Source: Negativicoccus succinicivorans (GTDB lineage Bacteria; Bacillota; Negativicutes; Veillonellales; Negativicoccaceae). Taken from it: a DNA stretch of 61,462 bases. Below the pieces are notes generated by a model. The model saw nothing but the letters and a program-made list of their open reading frames with translations. It had not been told where the DNA came from and searched no databases. Where the stretch lies: contig NZ_JAHAHH010000001.1 in the NCBI RefSeq assembly GCF_018373335.1, positions 1 through 61,462 on the forward strand, written 5' to 3'. Every line of letters starts with the position of its first letter. Positions within the stretch are counted from its first letter, which is position 1. This document shows positions 43,107-51,785 of this stretch, piece by piece. A program made the translations under genes and the position numbers.

Positions 43107-43496
43107 ATGACGATTTCCATGTTACAGGGAAAAATCCACCGGGCCACCGTAACCCAGGCGGAATTGGATTATGTAGGAAGCATTACGGTAGACAGCGCAT
43201 TATTAGAAGCCGCCGGTATTCAAGAATACCAGGAAGTGCAGATCGTGGACGTGAATAACGGTCAACGTTTCGGCACGTATACCATTGCCGGTGAAGCCGG
43301 CAGCGGCGTGATTTGCTTAAACGGCGCAGCCGCCCGCTGCGTCAGTGTCGGAGATAAAGTCATTATCATGGCGTACGCCGATCTCACACCCGAAGAGGCG
43401 TCACAGCACCGACCGACCGTCGTATTTGTAGAGGAAGACAACCGTATTCATCGCGTAACCGATTATGAACAGCACGGCAGGTTAAGCGACCAGGCA
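43107..43496 (+). CDS. panD: Aspartate 1-decarboxylase proenzyme (C-terminal extra bases include stop)
   Basis: A 130-residue PanD (stop codon ends at 43499). With the start at 43107, after AAGGGGGG, the self-cleavage pair is Gly24-Ser25 (DYVGSITVD), exactly as in E. coli. Cleavage yields the pyruvoyl cofactor. It makes beta-alanine for pantothenate. It is followed by panC. Confidence 0.95.
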
Positions 43497-43553
43497 TAGG
43501 ACTGCGGGGTCAAAAGAGGCTATCTTCCAATCTACTGAAAAGGACGGATATCC

Positions 43554-44405
43554 ATGCAAATTTGTACTACCGTTGCCGAGGTGCGCGCCTTAGTCGACGC
43601 CTGGCACAAAGAGGGAAAAACCGTCGGTCTCGTGCCGACGATGGGCTTTCTGCATGAAGGCCATGAAAGTTTGATTCAAAAAGCGGTCGCGGAAAACGAT
43701 TGCGTAGTCGTTTCCGATTTTGTCAATCCGACGCAGTTCGGACCGCAGGAAGATTTGGAAGCGTATCCGCGCGACTTCGCGCAGGATAAAGCGCGTTGCG
43801 AAAAAATCGGCGCCGCGGCGATTTTTCATCCGACGCCGGAAGAGATGTACCACGATCCGGCGACATACGTCAATATCGAGCGATTGTCGTCGACATTGTG
43901 CGGCCAGTCGCGCCCGATTCATTTTCGCGGCGTGTGCACGGTCGTCAGTAAATTATTTAATATTGTCCGGCCGGAGCGGGCGTACTTTGGTGAGAAAGAC
44001 GCCCAGCAATTAGCGATTATTCGCAAGATGGTCACGGATTTGAATTTTCCGGTGACGATTGTCGGTTGCCCGATCGTGCGTGAAGCGGACGGTTTGGCGA
44101 AATCGTCCCGCAACACGTATTTGAGCGCGGCGGAACGTCGCGCCGCGTTGTGTCTGTCGCAAGCGGTGAAAAAAGGACAGCAAACGATCGCGCCGAAGAT
44201 GACGGCCGCCGATGTGTTGCGGCCGATGCGCGAGATTTTGGAAAACGAACCGCTCGCCCGTGTGGATTATTTGGAAATGGTGGACGCGCAAACCATGCAG
44301 CCCGCAGATCGCGTTGACAGGGCTGTTTTGGTCGCGATGGCCGTGTATATCGGCAAAACGCGTCTCATTGATAATTTCTCGTTCGATCCGGCAGGTGCGC
44401 GATGA
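43554..44405 (+). CDS. panC: Pantothenate synthetase
   Basis: A 283-residue PanC with PTMGFLHEGHESLI (the HxGH nucleotide-binding motif), FGEKDAQQLAIIRKM, and the LAKSSRNTYLS block that replaces KMSKS. It joins pantoate and beta-alanine with ATP. It overlaps the next gene by 4 nt. No panB or panE is near. Confidence 0.96.
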   Translation: MQICTTVAEVRALVDAWHKEGKTVGLVPTMGFLHEGHESLIQKAVAENDCVVVSDFVNPTQFGPQEDLEAYPRDFAQDKARCEKIGAAAIFHPTPEEMYHDPATYVNIERLSSTLCGQSRPIHFRGVCTVVSKLFNIVRPERAYFGEKDAQQLAIIRKMVTDLNFPVTIVGCPIVREADGLAKSSRNTYLSAAERRAALCLSQAVKKGQQTIAPKMTAADVLRPMREILENEPLARVDYLEMVDAQTMQPADRVDRAVLVAMAVYIGKTRLIDNFSFDPAGAR

Positions 44406-45379
44406 AAACTATCGTGAAGATCACCGGCGCGCTCACGCGTTATATCGGCGCCGTCATCATCATTTTCACGGCGTGGGCATTTTTACAACCGGAATTATTC
44501 GGTTGGGCGGTGCAGTATACCGCTTGGTTTTTAGGCGCGGCGATGTTCGGCATGGGACTTTCCATTCACGCCGAAGATTTCGCCGTCGTGTTCGCCCGCC
44601 CGCGGGAAGTGCTTTTGGGCGTGGCGTTGCAGTACACGGTGATGCCGGTCGCCGCGTGGGCGTTGGCGGCCGGTTTGGGATTGCCGACGGACTTGGCGCT
44701 CGGCGTCATTTTAGTCGGTTGCTGCCCGGGCGGCACGGCGAGTAACGTTATCACGTACATCGCCGGCGGCGACGTCGCGCTTTCGGTCGGCATGACGATT
44801 GTCTCGACGCTCTTGGCGCCGCTGGCCACGCCGCTCTTAGTGTTCGGTCTCGCCGGCGCGTGGGTCAATGTTTCGCTTTGGGCGATGATTACTTCCGTCG
44901 TCAAAGTGGTCTTGATTCCGGTCTTGCTCGGTCTTTTATTGCACACGCTGTTCCGTTCCAAAATCAAACCGGTACAGGATGTTTTCCCGTTGGTTTCGGT
45001 CGCGGCGATCGTTTTCATCATCGCCGGTATCGTGGCGGTGAACCGCGAAAAAGTGTTGACGAGCGGTCTGATTGTGATCGGTTTAGTGGCGATTCACAAC
45101 ATGGTCGGTCTCGGCCTCGGCTACTTGGCCGCGCGGCAGGCGAAAGCGTCGTACGCCAAAACAACGGCGATCGCGATCGAAGTCGGCATGCAAAACAGCG
45201 GTCTTGCGATTGCGCTCGCGACGGCGAACTTCGCGGCCAACCCGTTGGCGACTTTGCCCGGCGCGATCTTCAGCGTTTGGCACAATATTTCCGGCTCGCT
45301 CTTTGCCAGCTATCGTCGTCGGGAAGAACCGGATACAGCAAAGGATTCGGTTGAACAGTTGCCCTGGGAAACAGAGTAA
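44402..45379 (+). CDS. Bile acid:sodium symporter family transporter, possibly a pantoate/ketopantoate importer
   Basis: A 325-residue BASS-family protein with about 9-10 membrane segments and the family blocks GMGLSIHAEDFAVVFARP, GCCPGGTASNVITYIAGGDVALS and AIEVGMQNSGLAIALA. It overlaps panC by 4 nt, so the two are cotranslated. The BASS protein PanS of Salmonella takes up ketopantoate or pantoate. Since panB and panE are not in this operon, a similar role here is a reasonable inference, though not proven by sequence. Confidence 0.88.
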   Translation: MKTIVKITGALTRYIGAVIIIFTAWAFLQPELFGWAVQYTAWFLGAAMFGMGLSIHAEDFAVVFARPREVLLGVALQYTVMPVAAWALAAGLGLPTDLALGVILVGCCPGGTASNVITYIAGGDVALSVGMTIVSTLLAPLATPLLVFGLAGAWVNVSLWAMITSVVKVVLIPVLLGLLLHTLFRSKIKPVQDVFPLVSVAAIVFIIAGIVAVNREKVLTSGLIVIGLVAIHNMVGLGLGYLAARQAKASYAKTTAIAIEVGMQNSGLAIALATANFAANPLATLPGAIFSVWHNISGSLFASYRRREEPDTAKDSVEQLPWETE

Positions 45380-45385
45380 GCATAT

Positions 45386-45417
45386 AAAAAAAGACTCTCC
45401 GCGGAGAGTCTTTTTTG
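45386..45417. terminator. Bidirectional terminator between convergent genes
   Basis: AAAAAAGACTCTCCGC pairs with GCGGAGAGTCTTTTTT; the stem is perfectly self-complementary at its centre. Confidence 0.92.
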
Positions 45418-45428
45418 TTGCGTCAAAT

Positions 45429-45815
45429 TCAGATAAACATCGGATACACGAAAATTTGAATCAGGCGCGCGATACCGACGTAGATTGCGAACGCGGCGGC
45501 AATGTGCAGCACATGAAATTTTTTATTTTGCGGCTGCGGTCGATCCGGCAACCAAATCAGAAAAATCGCGTACGCGAGCGACAGAATCGGCACGAGCATG
45601 ATGTATACGTATTCCGCCGGCCGACCGACGCGACTGAGACGCATGCCGACGGCGAAGAACAGCAACGCCACGCCGATGTTGCCGATGAGATTTATGGGGA
45701 AGGATGTGGGGATAAGATCCATGAGCGTCATCGCGCCGAGCACGACGCTCACGACGAGAGCTCCGACATACGTCGTGCGGCCGAAGCCGTTTTGAGAATC
45801 CGATTGGGTAGCCAT
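45429..45815 (-). CDS. Small four-helix membrane protein of unknown function
   Basis: A 128-residue protein with four hydrophobic segments (about residues 15-35, 40-60, 68-88, 100-122). I do not recognise a family. It is likely cotranscribed with the MFS permease gene, which ends 20 nt upstream. Its role may be linked to that transporter. Confidence 0.75.
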   Translation of the reverse strand: MATQSDSQNGFGRTTYVGALVVSVVLGAMTLMDLIPTSFPINLIGNIGVALLFFAVGMRLSRVGRPAEYVYIMLVPILSLAYAIFLIWLPDRPQPQNKKFHVLHIAAAFAIYVGIARLIQIFVYPMFI

Positions 45816-45835
45816 ATATACCTCTTTTCAAAATA

Positions 45836-46993
45836 TCAGCGAGCGTCTTCGCCCACTTTGGTAAAATGCAACGCATGGTAGCCGCACAGCGCGAGCAACA
45901 AGCACGCGCCGATAAAATACAACAGCAGCGGCGGCCAGCTTCCGTACATGCCGTACAACGCGCCCACGCCGACCGGTCCGATCGCCGCCAAAAGATACGC
46001 AATCGCCTGACCGACGCCGGAAAGGCGTGACGCGATCAGAGGATTCGCGGCGCGCACCGCGAAGGCGAGCATGCACAGACTGAACGTGGCGCCGGCGGCC
46101 AGCGCGATCCAAATGATCGCCGACGTCAACCACAGTGACGTTTGCGCAGCAAATACGAAATAAAAACCCGTAAGATACATCAGACCCGCCGCCGCGCCGT
46201 AGTGACGACGATAGCGCCCCTGCGCCAAAAGCGGCGTCAAAAGGGAAGCGGGCAAACTGATCAGCTGAAACAGAAACGAATAGTAACCGCCGAGCGCCAT
46301 ATCATACCCTTTCGCGACGACCCAATACGGTAACCACGTGACCAGCGAAAAATAGACCAGCGATTGCAAACCCATAAACAACGCGACCCACCACGCTGCA
46401 TAGTGGGAAAAGACCGCGCGAATGGAAAGCTCTTTGTGCGCGCGCGCCGTCGGTCGCCGGTTCGGTAACGAAAACCACAGTCCCGCGCCCACCACCGCCG
46501 TCGCCGCCCAGGAGGCGCACACGAGTTGCCAGCCGTAATGCGCGGCGAGCGGAATCACAATCGCATTGCTGACGGCATTCATACCGTTCATCGCGACGAC
46601 AAAAATACCGGTCGCCAGCGCCGTATGTTTGGGATACCAAGCTTTGGTGAGCGTCGGTAAAAGCACATTGCCGATCGCGACGCCCGCCGAAAGCAGCACG
46701 GTTCCGGCAAAGAGACCGGTGATGCCCGCGTACGAACGCAGGACGACGCCTAGCGCCAACAACACCATCGCGCCGCCGAACAGTCGCGTCATGCCGCAGC
46801 GGGGGATCCAGTTGCCGACAAAAGGCGATACCGCCGCAAATACCAGCAGCGGCAGTGTCGTCAGCATCCCGATCGTCGCGTGCGACAGACCGAAGTGCGC
46901 CTGCAACACCGGCAACAACGGCGTCAGCATCAAAAACGAAGCGCGTAAATGCAGCGTGCTCCAACCCAATACCACGCCATGTTGTAAATTCAT
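45836..46993 (-). CDS. MFS transporter, CynX/NimT-like
   Basis: A 385-residue major-facilitator protein with 12 hydrophobic segments. The N-terminal LHLRASFLMLTPLLPVLQAHFGLS and the GVAIGNVLLPTLTKAWYPK block are typical of the CynX/NimT group (cyanate or 2-nitroimidazole transporter annotation). The start at 46993 follows AAGGGGTG. The substrate is unknown. Confidence 0.88.
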   Translation of the reverse strand: MNLQHGVVLGWSTLHLRASFLMLTPLLPVLQAHFGLSHATIGMLTTLPLLVFAAVSPFVGNWIPRCGMTRLFGGAMVLLALGVVLRSYAGITGLFAGTVLLSAGVAIGNVLLPTLTKAWYPKHTALATGIFVVAMNGMNAVSNAIVIPLAAHYGWQLVCASWAATAVVGAGLWFSLPNRRPTARAHKELSIRAVFSHYAAWWVALFMGLQSLVYFSLVTWLPYWVVAKGYDMALGGYYSFLFQLISLPASLLTPLLAQGRYRRHYGAAAGLMYLTGFYFVFAAQTSLWLTSAIIWIALAAGATFSLCMLAFAVRAANPLIASRLSGVGQAIAYLLAAIGPVGVGALYGMYGSWPPLLLYFIGACLLLALCGYHALHFTKVGEDAR

Positions 46994-47218
46994 TTTACAC
47001 CCCTTAATCGATACCTCTATCGTATAAAAGCGCGGGCATTCTGTCAAACATAGTGGAAGTCTCGCGACACAAGAATAAAAATTTGAATTTACGTGGAATT
47101 TTTGCGAAATTTTCACATAGTTAAAAAATAGAAATAAATGCGTTTAATAAAAATATTTTTTCCTCACAAATATGCTATAATTAACATATATTCAATTTTT
47201 AGCGAGAAAGGGGTTTAT

Positions 47219-49669
47219 ATGGCAACAGAATGGCAACACGGCGCCATCGTACCCGTGGATATTGAAGAACAAATGCGCACCAGCTACATCGATTACGCGA
47301 TGAGCGTTATCGTGATGCGCGCGTTGCCGGATGTCCGTGACGGCTTGAAGCCGGTGCACCGGCGCATTCTTTACGCGATGCATGAAGGCGGCCTCACCGC
47401 CAACAAGCCGTATCGTAAATCCGCGCGTGTCGTCGGTGACGTCTTAGGTAAATACCACCCGCACGGCGACTTGTCCGTTTACGATGCGACCGTGCGTTTG
47501 GCGCAGGATTTCTCGACGCGATATCCGCTGGTTGACGGCCACGGCAACTTCGGTTCCGTCGACGGCGACTCGCCGGCGGCGATGCGTTATACGGAAGTCC
47601 GCATGGCCAAAATCGCGCAGGAAATGCTCGAAGATTTGGAAAAAAACACCGTCGATTTCATGCCGAACTACGACGAATCCTTGCAGGAACCGGTCGTTTT
47701 ACCGTCGAAGATTCCGAACCTTTTGGTCAACGGCTCGTACGGTATCGCCGTCGGCATGGCGACGAACATTCCGCCGCACAACTTAGGAGAAGTGGTTGAC
47801 GGTCTCTGCCTTTTGATCGACGATCCGAATACGCCGATCGAAACCTTGATGAAACACATCAAGGGACCGGACTTTCCGACCGGCGGTCTGATTCAGGGCC
47901 GTGAAGGCATCAAGAAAGCGTATACCACCGGCCGCGGCGCGATTAAAGTTCGCGCGCGCGTTGAAATCGAGGAGATGGCGAAAGGAAAAAACCGCATCGT
48001 CGTCACCGAAATTCCGTACCAGGTCAATAAGGCGCGCGTCGTCGAAACGATCGCGAAACTCTCGCGCGACAAGATCTTGGACGGCATCACCGCTTTGCGC
48101 GATGAATCCGACCGCAACGGCATGCGCATCGTCATTGAACTGCGCAGCGACATCGACCCGCAGATCATGCTGAACAACCTGTACAAGCATACGCAGCTGC
48201 AGGAAACATTCGGCGTGATTATGCTCGCTCTGGTCGACGGTCACCCGCGCGTCTTGACTTTGAAACAAATGCTCGAGTACTATCTCCTGCATCAAAAAGA
48301 AGTCATCACCCGTCGCAGTCAGTACGAACTCGACCGAGCCCGCGCTCGCGAGCACATCGTCGAAGGCTTGTTGATCGCGCTCGATCATATCGACGCCATC
48401 ATCAAAACGATCCGCGCGTCCGAAACCGATGAGATCGCGAAAAACGCGTTGATGGAAAACTTCGGACTGTCCGAGAAACAATCGCTTGCGATTCTCGACA
48501 TGCGCTTGCGTCGTTTGACCGGACTCGAACGCGAAAAACTCGAAGCGGAATACCAGGACTTGAAAGAACGGATTGAATACCTGCTCGGCCTTTTGGGCGA
48601 CGAAGCCAAAGTCATGCAGGTCGTCAAAGAAGAACTGCTCGACGTCAAACAGCGCTTCACGGACGAACGTCGCAGTGAAATTGTCCGCGATGAATCCGGT
48701 TTGGACGATTTGGATCTGATCCCCGATGAACCGATGATCATCACGCTCACGCAGCAGGGATATATTAAACGCATGCATGCGAATACTTACCGCACGCAGC
48801 GCAAAGGCGGTGCCGGCATCACGGGCATCAAGACAAAAGATGACGACTTTGTCACCAAAGTGCTCACGACATCGACGCACAACACGCTGCTCTTCTTTAC
48901 CACCGCCGGTCGCGTCTACAAACTGGTCGCCAACGATATTCCGAAAGCGTCCACGCGTACCGCTCGCGGCACGCACCTTGTCAACTGCATCCCGGCGCTC
49001 GAAAAAGATGAACAGGTCACCGAAATTTACGACATCTCGTCGTTCGCGAATTACGAATACCTGCTCATGGTTACCCGCCAAGGTTTCGTCAAAAAGACGC
49101 TCCTTTCCGAATACACCAACGTGCGGCAGAGCGGCCTGATCGCCATCAACCTGCGCGAAGGCGACGAACTCATTAAAGTCGTCACCACCACCGGCGATGA
49201 TCACATCATCATCGGCACCAAGACCGGCATGGCCATTGTCTTCTCCGAAGCCGATGTCAATCCGACCGGCCGCGCTTCGCTCGGCGTCATCGGCGTCCGT
49301 TTCAAACAGGGCAGCCAGGATGAAGTCGTCGGCGCCGACGTCTTGACCTCGACTGATGAAGTCCTCACGCTCAGCAGCGACGCTTACGCCAAACGCAACA
49401 AAGCCACCGCGTACAGCGTACAGCAACGCGGCGGCCAAGGCGCGCGCAACTTCAAGAAAGGAAGCACCGTTGTCGGTCTTCTGACCGTCAAAGGCAACGA
49501 GGAAATGCTCGTCATCACCGAAAGCGGCATCGTCATCCGCGTTCCGGTCGACTCCATCAGTCTGAAAAAAGGCAAGAACACCATCGGCGTCAAAGTCCAA
49601 CGCTTGGACGAAACCGATCGCATTGCCTCCGTCGCTCTCGCTCCCATGGAAGAAGCGGAAGAAGACTGA
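47219..49669 (+). CDS. gyrA: DNA gyrase subunit A
   Basis: An 816-residue GyrA. I chose the ATG at 47219, with AGAAAGGGG upstream and a TATAAT box near 47174. The active-site tyrosine is Tyr124 in AAMRYTEVRMA. The C-terminal domain has the GyrA box QQRGGQGARN, so this is gyrase rather than ParC. In the quinolone-resistance region the sequence is HPHGDLSVYDA, with Leu85 at the position equivalent to E. coli Ser83, a position where Leu gives fluoroquinolone resistance in other species. Asp89, equivalent to Asp87, is unchanged. Confidence 0.97.
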   Translation: MATEWQHGAIVPVDIEEQMRTSYIDYAMSVIVMRALPDVRDGLKPVHRRILYAMHEGGLTANKPYRKSARVVGDVLGKYHPHGDLSVYDATVRLAQDFSTRYPLVDGHGNFGSVDGDSPAAMRYTEVRMAKIAQEMLEDLEKNTVDFMPNYDESLQEPVVLPSKIPNLLVNGSYGIAVGMATNIPPHNLGEVVDGLCLLIDDPNTPIETLMKHIKGPDFPTGGLIQGREGIKKAYTTGRGAIKVRARVEIEEMAKGKNRIVVTEIPYQVNKARVVETIAKLSRDKILDGITALRDESDRNGMRIVIELRSDIDPQIMLNNLYKHTQLQETFGVIMLALVDGHPRVLTLKQMLEYYLLHQKEVITRRSQYELDRARAREHIVEGLLIALDHIDAIIKTIRASETDEIAKNALMENFGLSEKQSLAILDMRLRRLTGLEREKLEAEYQDLKERIEYLLGLLGDEAKVMQVVKEELLDVKQRFTDERRSEIVRDESGLDDLDLIPDEPMIITLTQQGYIKRMHANTYRTQRKGGAGITGIKTKDDDFVTKVLTTSTHNTLLFFTTAGRVYKLVANDIPKASTRTARGTHLVNCIPALEKDEQVTEIYDISSFANYEYLLMVTRQGFVKKTLLSEYTNVRQSGLIAINLREGDELIKVVTTTGDDHIIIGTKTGMAIVFSEADVNPTGRASLGVIGVRFKQGSQDEVVGADVLTSTDEVLTLSSDAYAKRNKATAYSVQQRGGQGARNFKKGSTVVGLLTVKGNEEMLVITESGIVIRVPVDSISLKKGKNTIGVKVQRLDETDRIASVALAPMEEAEED

Positions 49670-49685
49670 AAATAAATACGCAATA

Positions 49686-49712
49686 GAAAAAGCCCCCGCG
49701 GGGGCTTTTTTG
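49686..49712 (+). terminator. gyrA terminator
   Basis: An AAAAAGCCCCCGC / GCGGGGGCTTTTT hairpin. The following 330 bases to 50040 contain no gene that I can support and mark the start of the accessory island. Confidence 0.92.
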
Positions 49713-50040
49713 TTTTCATAAATTTTATTTCACAAAAAATTTCTCTGAAAATCCGACACGTCTCCGACATAGAAGCCGGCAATGCGCGATGATTTTGCAA
49801 GCAGCATTATAAAATGCTAAAATTACAGCATAATAAGATTTTATAATTTTATATTTTCGGCATTTTGTAATTTCAAAATTCCGAAACGGTTGCTCAGTGA
49901 AAATACTTCAAAAACGCTTACTTCGCTCGTGTTACTTGGGAGAGCGAAACGGAATATGTTCCAAATGGAGCGCAGCGACAGAAATAACATACCCCGGGAC
50001 GAATAAAAAGTTTTGAAAAAAGTTGTTTAGGAGGACGATT

Positions 50041-50310
50041 ATGAAAAACAAAAATAAGGCGAACAAAAAAAATACGAGTGCGGTTATCGTCACGGAATCC
50101 GTGAAATCGGCGGAGTCTCAATCGGCTTCTTTGAAAAAAGAAGAAGTGCAAAACTTCACGGTTTTTTTGCCGAAAGAATTTCATCGTCGGCTGAAAATAT
50201 ATTCCATTGCCAACGATGAACAAATGGGTAATATTCTTTTGAACATCATTCGGCGCGGCGCGGAGGTCTATAAAAAAGACAACCCGGAATTTCCGGCGTG
50301 GGAACAATAG
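50041..50310 (+). CDS. Ribbon-helix-helix (CopG/Arc-like) small protein
   Basis: An 89-residue protein with a Lys/Asn-rich, disordered first 40 residues and a ribbon-helix-helix-like domain (FTVFLPKEFHRRLKIYSI ... NILLNIIRRGAEVYKK). Such proteins bind DNA as dimers and often act as antitoxins or plasmid/phage regulators. The start has GGAGGACG upstream. It lies 126 nt before a hipA homologue that lacks a visible HipB, so it may be the regulatory partner; this is inference. Confidence 0.75.
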   Translation: MKNKNKANKKNTSAVIVTESVKSAESQSASLKKEEVQNFTVFLPKEFHRRLKIYSIANDEQMGNILLNIIRRGAEVYKKDNPEFPAWEQ

Positions 50311-50436
50311 AAAGGTAAAAAGCATTTTCTCTTTGCCGCATTCATATTGGCAAGATACGTTTATCCGATCGGCCCATCAAAGAACGATGATAATATAGGT
50401 GCCATAGGGTTTTAGGGGTCGAAAAAGTGAGTGAAA

Positions 50437-51642
50437 ATGAATAGAGAAATTGTACTTCATTCCGCATGGTCTGAAAATGAAGAAATCGGAGCATTATATA
50501 TAAACCGGGAAGCGGGGAAAGAAAACTATTCTTTTTCGTATTCAGAAAAATGGTTAGAACGCCATTCTTCACTTTTTCTGGATTCTGAAATTCAACCTTT
50601 CCCCGGTCGTCAATATCCTGAAAAATCTTTATTTGGATGTTTGACCGATATGCAACCGGATCGTTGGGGCAGGCAACTGATTATTCGCCGGGAACTCAAT
50701 TCAGCTTTACAAGAAAAGCGACCGGTACGACCTCTTATGGAATCCGATTTTTTACTTGAGGTATCGGACTTTAGCAGGCAGGGCGGTATTCGGCTTGCTT
50801 TTGACGGAGAATTTCTTTCCCGATCAGAGTCGGAAGCACCGCCGATGACAAGGTTAAAAGCGTTACAAGATGCCGGTTGCTCTTTTCAAAGTAAAGATGA
50901 AAAAACAGACTGGATGAAAGAATTGGTACAGGCGGGCTCATCTTTAGGCGGAGCAAGACCGAAAGCCAATGTTACAGATGAAAACGGTTGCTTATGGATC
51001 GCTAAATTTTCTTCACTCCATGATATTTTCCGAGTGGAAAATTGGGAAGCGTTAACTTGTGAATTGGCCGCTTTATGTAACTTAACTGTTCCGGAAATAA
51101 AAACTGAAAAAATGGCCGATAACTTGATTTTTCTTACCAAGCGTTTTGATCGGGGAAACGAAAATCGCAAACATTTTATTTCTGCAATGACGGCATTAGG
51201 GAAAGCAGATGGCGATTCCGCGAGTTTTTTAGAAATTGCCGATTGGATCCGCCGTCATCAAAAAGACCCTACCGAAGACTTACAGGAATTATGGCGAAGA
51301 ATCGCTTTTTCCGTTCTTGTTTCTAATACCGACTGCCATTTACGCAATCACGGTTTCCTTTTGGAAAAGGATCAATGGCGTTTGTCGCCGATGTATGATG
51401 TAAATCCCAATCCGTTGGGAACATATATGACGTTAGCGATAGACGATAAAAATACCATCAAAGATATCCATACGGTTCTTCAAACGGCGCCTTTTTACGA
51501 AATTTCCGATGCGAAAGCGGAAATAGAAAAAATGCAAGCGACAATTCACGATCATTTTCAAAGATTGGCGGATAAATATTCGATTCCGCGTCAAGAAGCG
51601 CTTGCGATGCAACCGGCCTTCGGTATTTTTCAGGTGAACTGA
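50437..51642 (+). CDS. hipA: HipA-family Ser/Thr kinase toxin
   Basis: A 401-residue, full-length HipA. Residues 1-125 form the HipA N-terminal subdomain. The P-loop region is GSSLGGARPK (167-176), the ATP lysine is in LWIAKFSS (Lys190), the catalytic loop is NTDCHLRNHGF (Asp299) and the metal Asp is in LSPMYDVNPNP (Asp321). All key residues look intact. By family knowledge HipA phosphorylates aminoacyl-tRNA synthetases and induces persistence. No HTH-type hipB gene is next to it; an RHH gene lies upstream instead. Confidence 0.9.
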   Translation: MNREIVLHSAWSENEEIGALYINREAGKENYSFSYSEKWLERHSSLFLDSEIQPFPGRQYPEKSLFGCLTDMQPDRWGRQLIIRRELNSALQEKRPVRPLMESDFLLEVSDFSRQGGIRLAFDGEFLSRSESEAPPMTRLKALQDAGCSFQSKDEKTDWMKELVQAGSSLGGARPKANVTDENGCLWIAKFSSLHDIFRVENWEALTCELAALCNLTVPEIKTEKMADNLIFLTKRFDRGNENRKHFISAMTALGKADGDSASFLEIADWIRRHQKDPTEDLQELWRRIAFSVLVSNTDCHLRNHGFLLEKDQWRLSPMYDVNPNPLGTYMTLAIDDKNTIKDIHTVLQTAPFYEISDAKAEIEKMQATIHDHFQRLADKYSIPRQEALAMQPAFGIFQVN

Positions 51643-51785
51643 TCCACTCGTTTTCGGACGGCGACGGTCGTACCGACAGAGACGTAATCGCGCATGCTTG
51701 CGTGCAAGAAGGCATCTCGCCGATTGTCATTGCAAAAGAGCAGAGAAACGAATATATTCTCGCCCTATTGGTTTCGAGCGATTAA
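51642..51785 (+). pseudogene. Fic-domain remnant (C-terminal fragment)
   Basis: In the frame starting at 51642 the translation reads I-H-S-F-S-D-G-D-G-R-T-D-R and ends after the segment GISPIVIAKEQRNEYILAL. This is the Fic core HPFxDGNGRxxR with Pro to Ser, Asn to Asp and Gly to Asp changes, followed by the usual C-terminal helix. It has no start or N-terminal half. It sits immediately after hipA and overlaps the end of the convergent gene. Confidence 0.8.

Noticed and set aside
47783..49600. 605-codon open frame on the minus strand
   Set aside because: It lies fully antisense to gyrA, which has clear gyrase motifs. Its translation is rich in Asp/Phe/Arg without family features; it is a codon-bias shadow.
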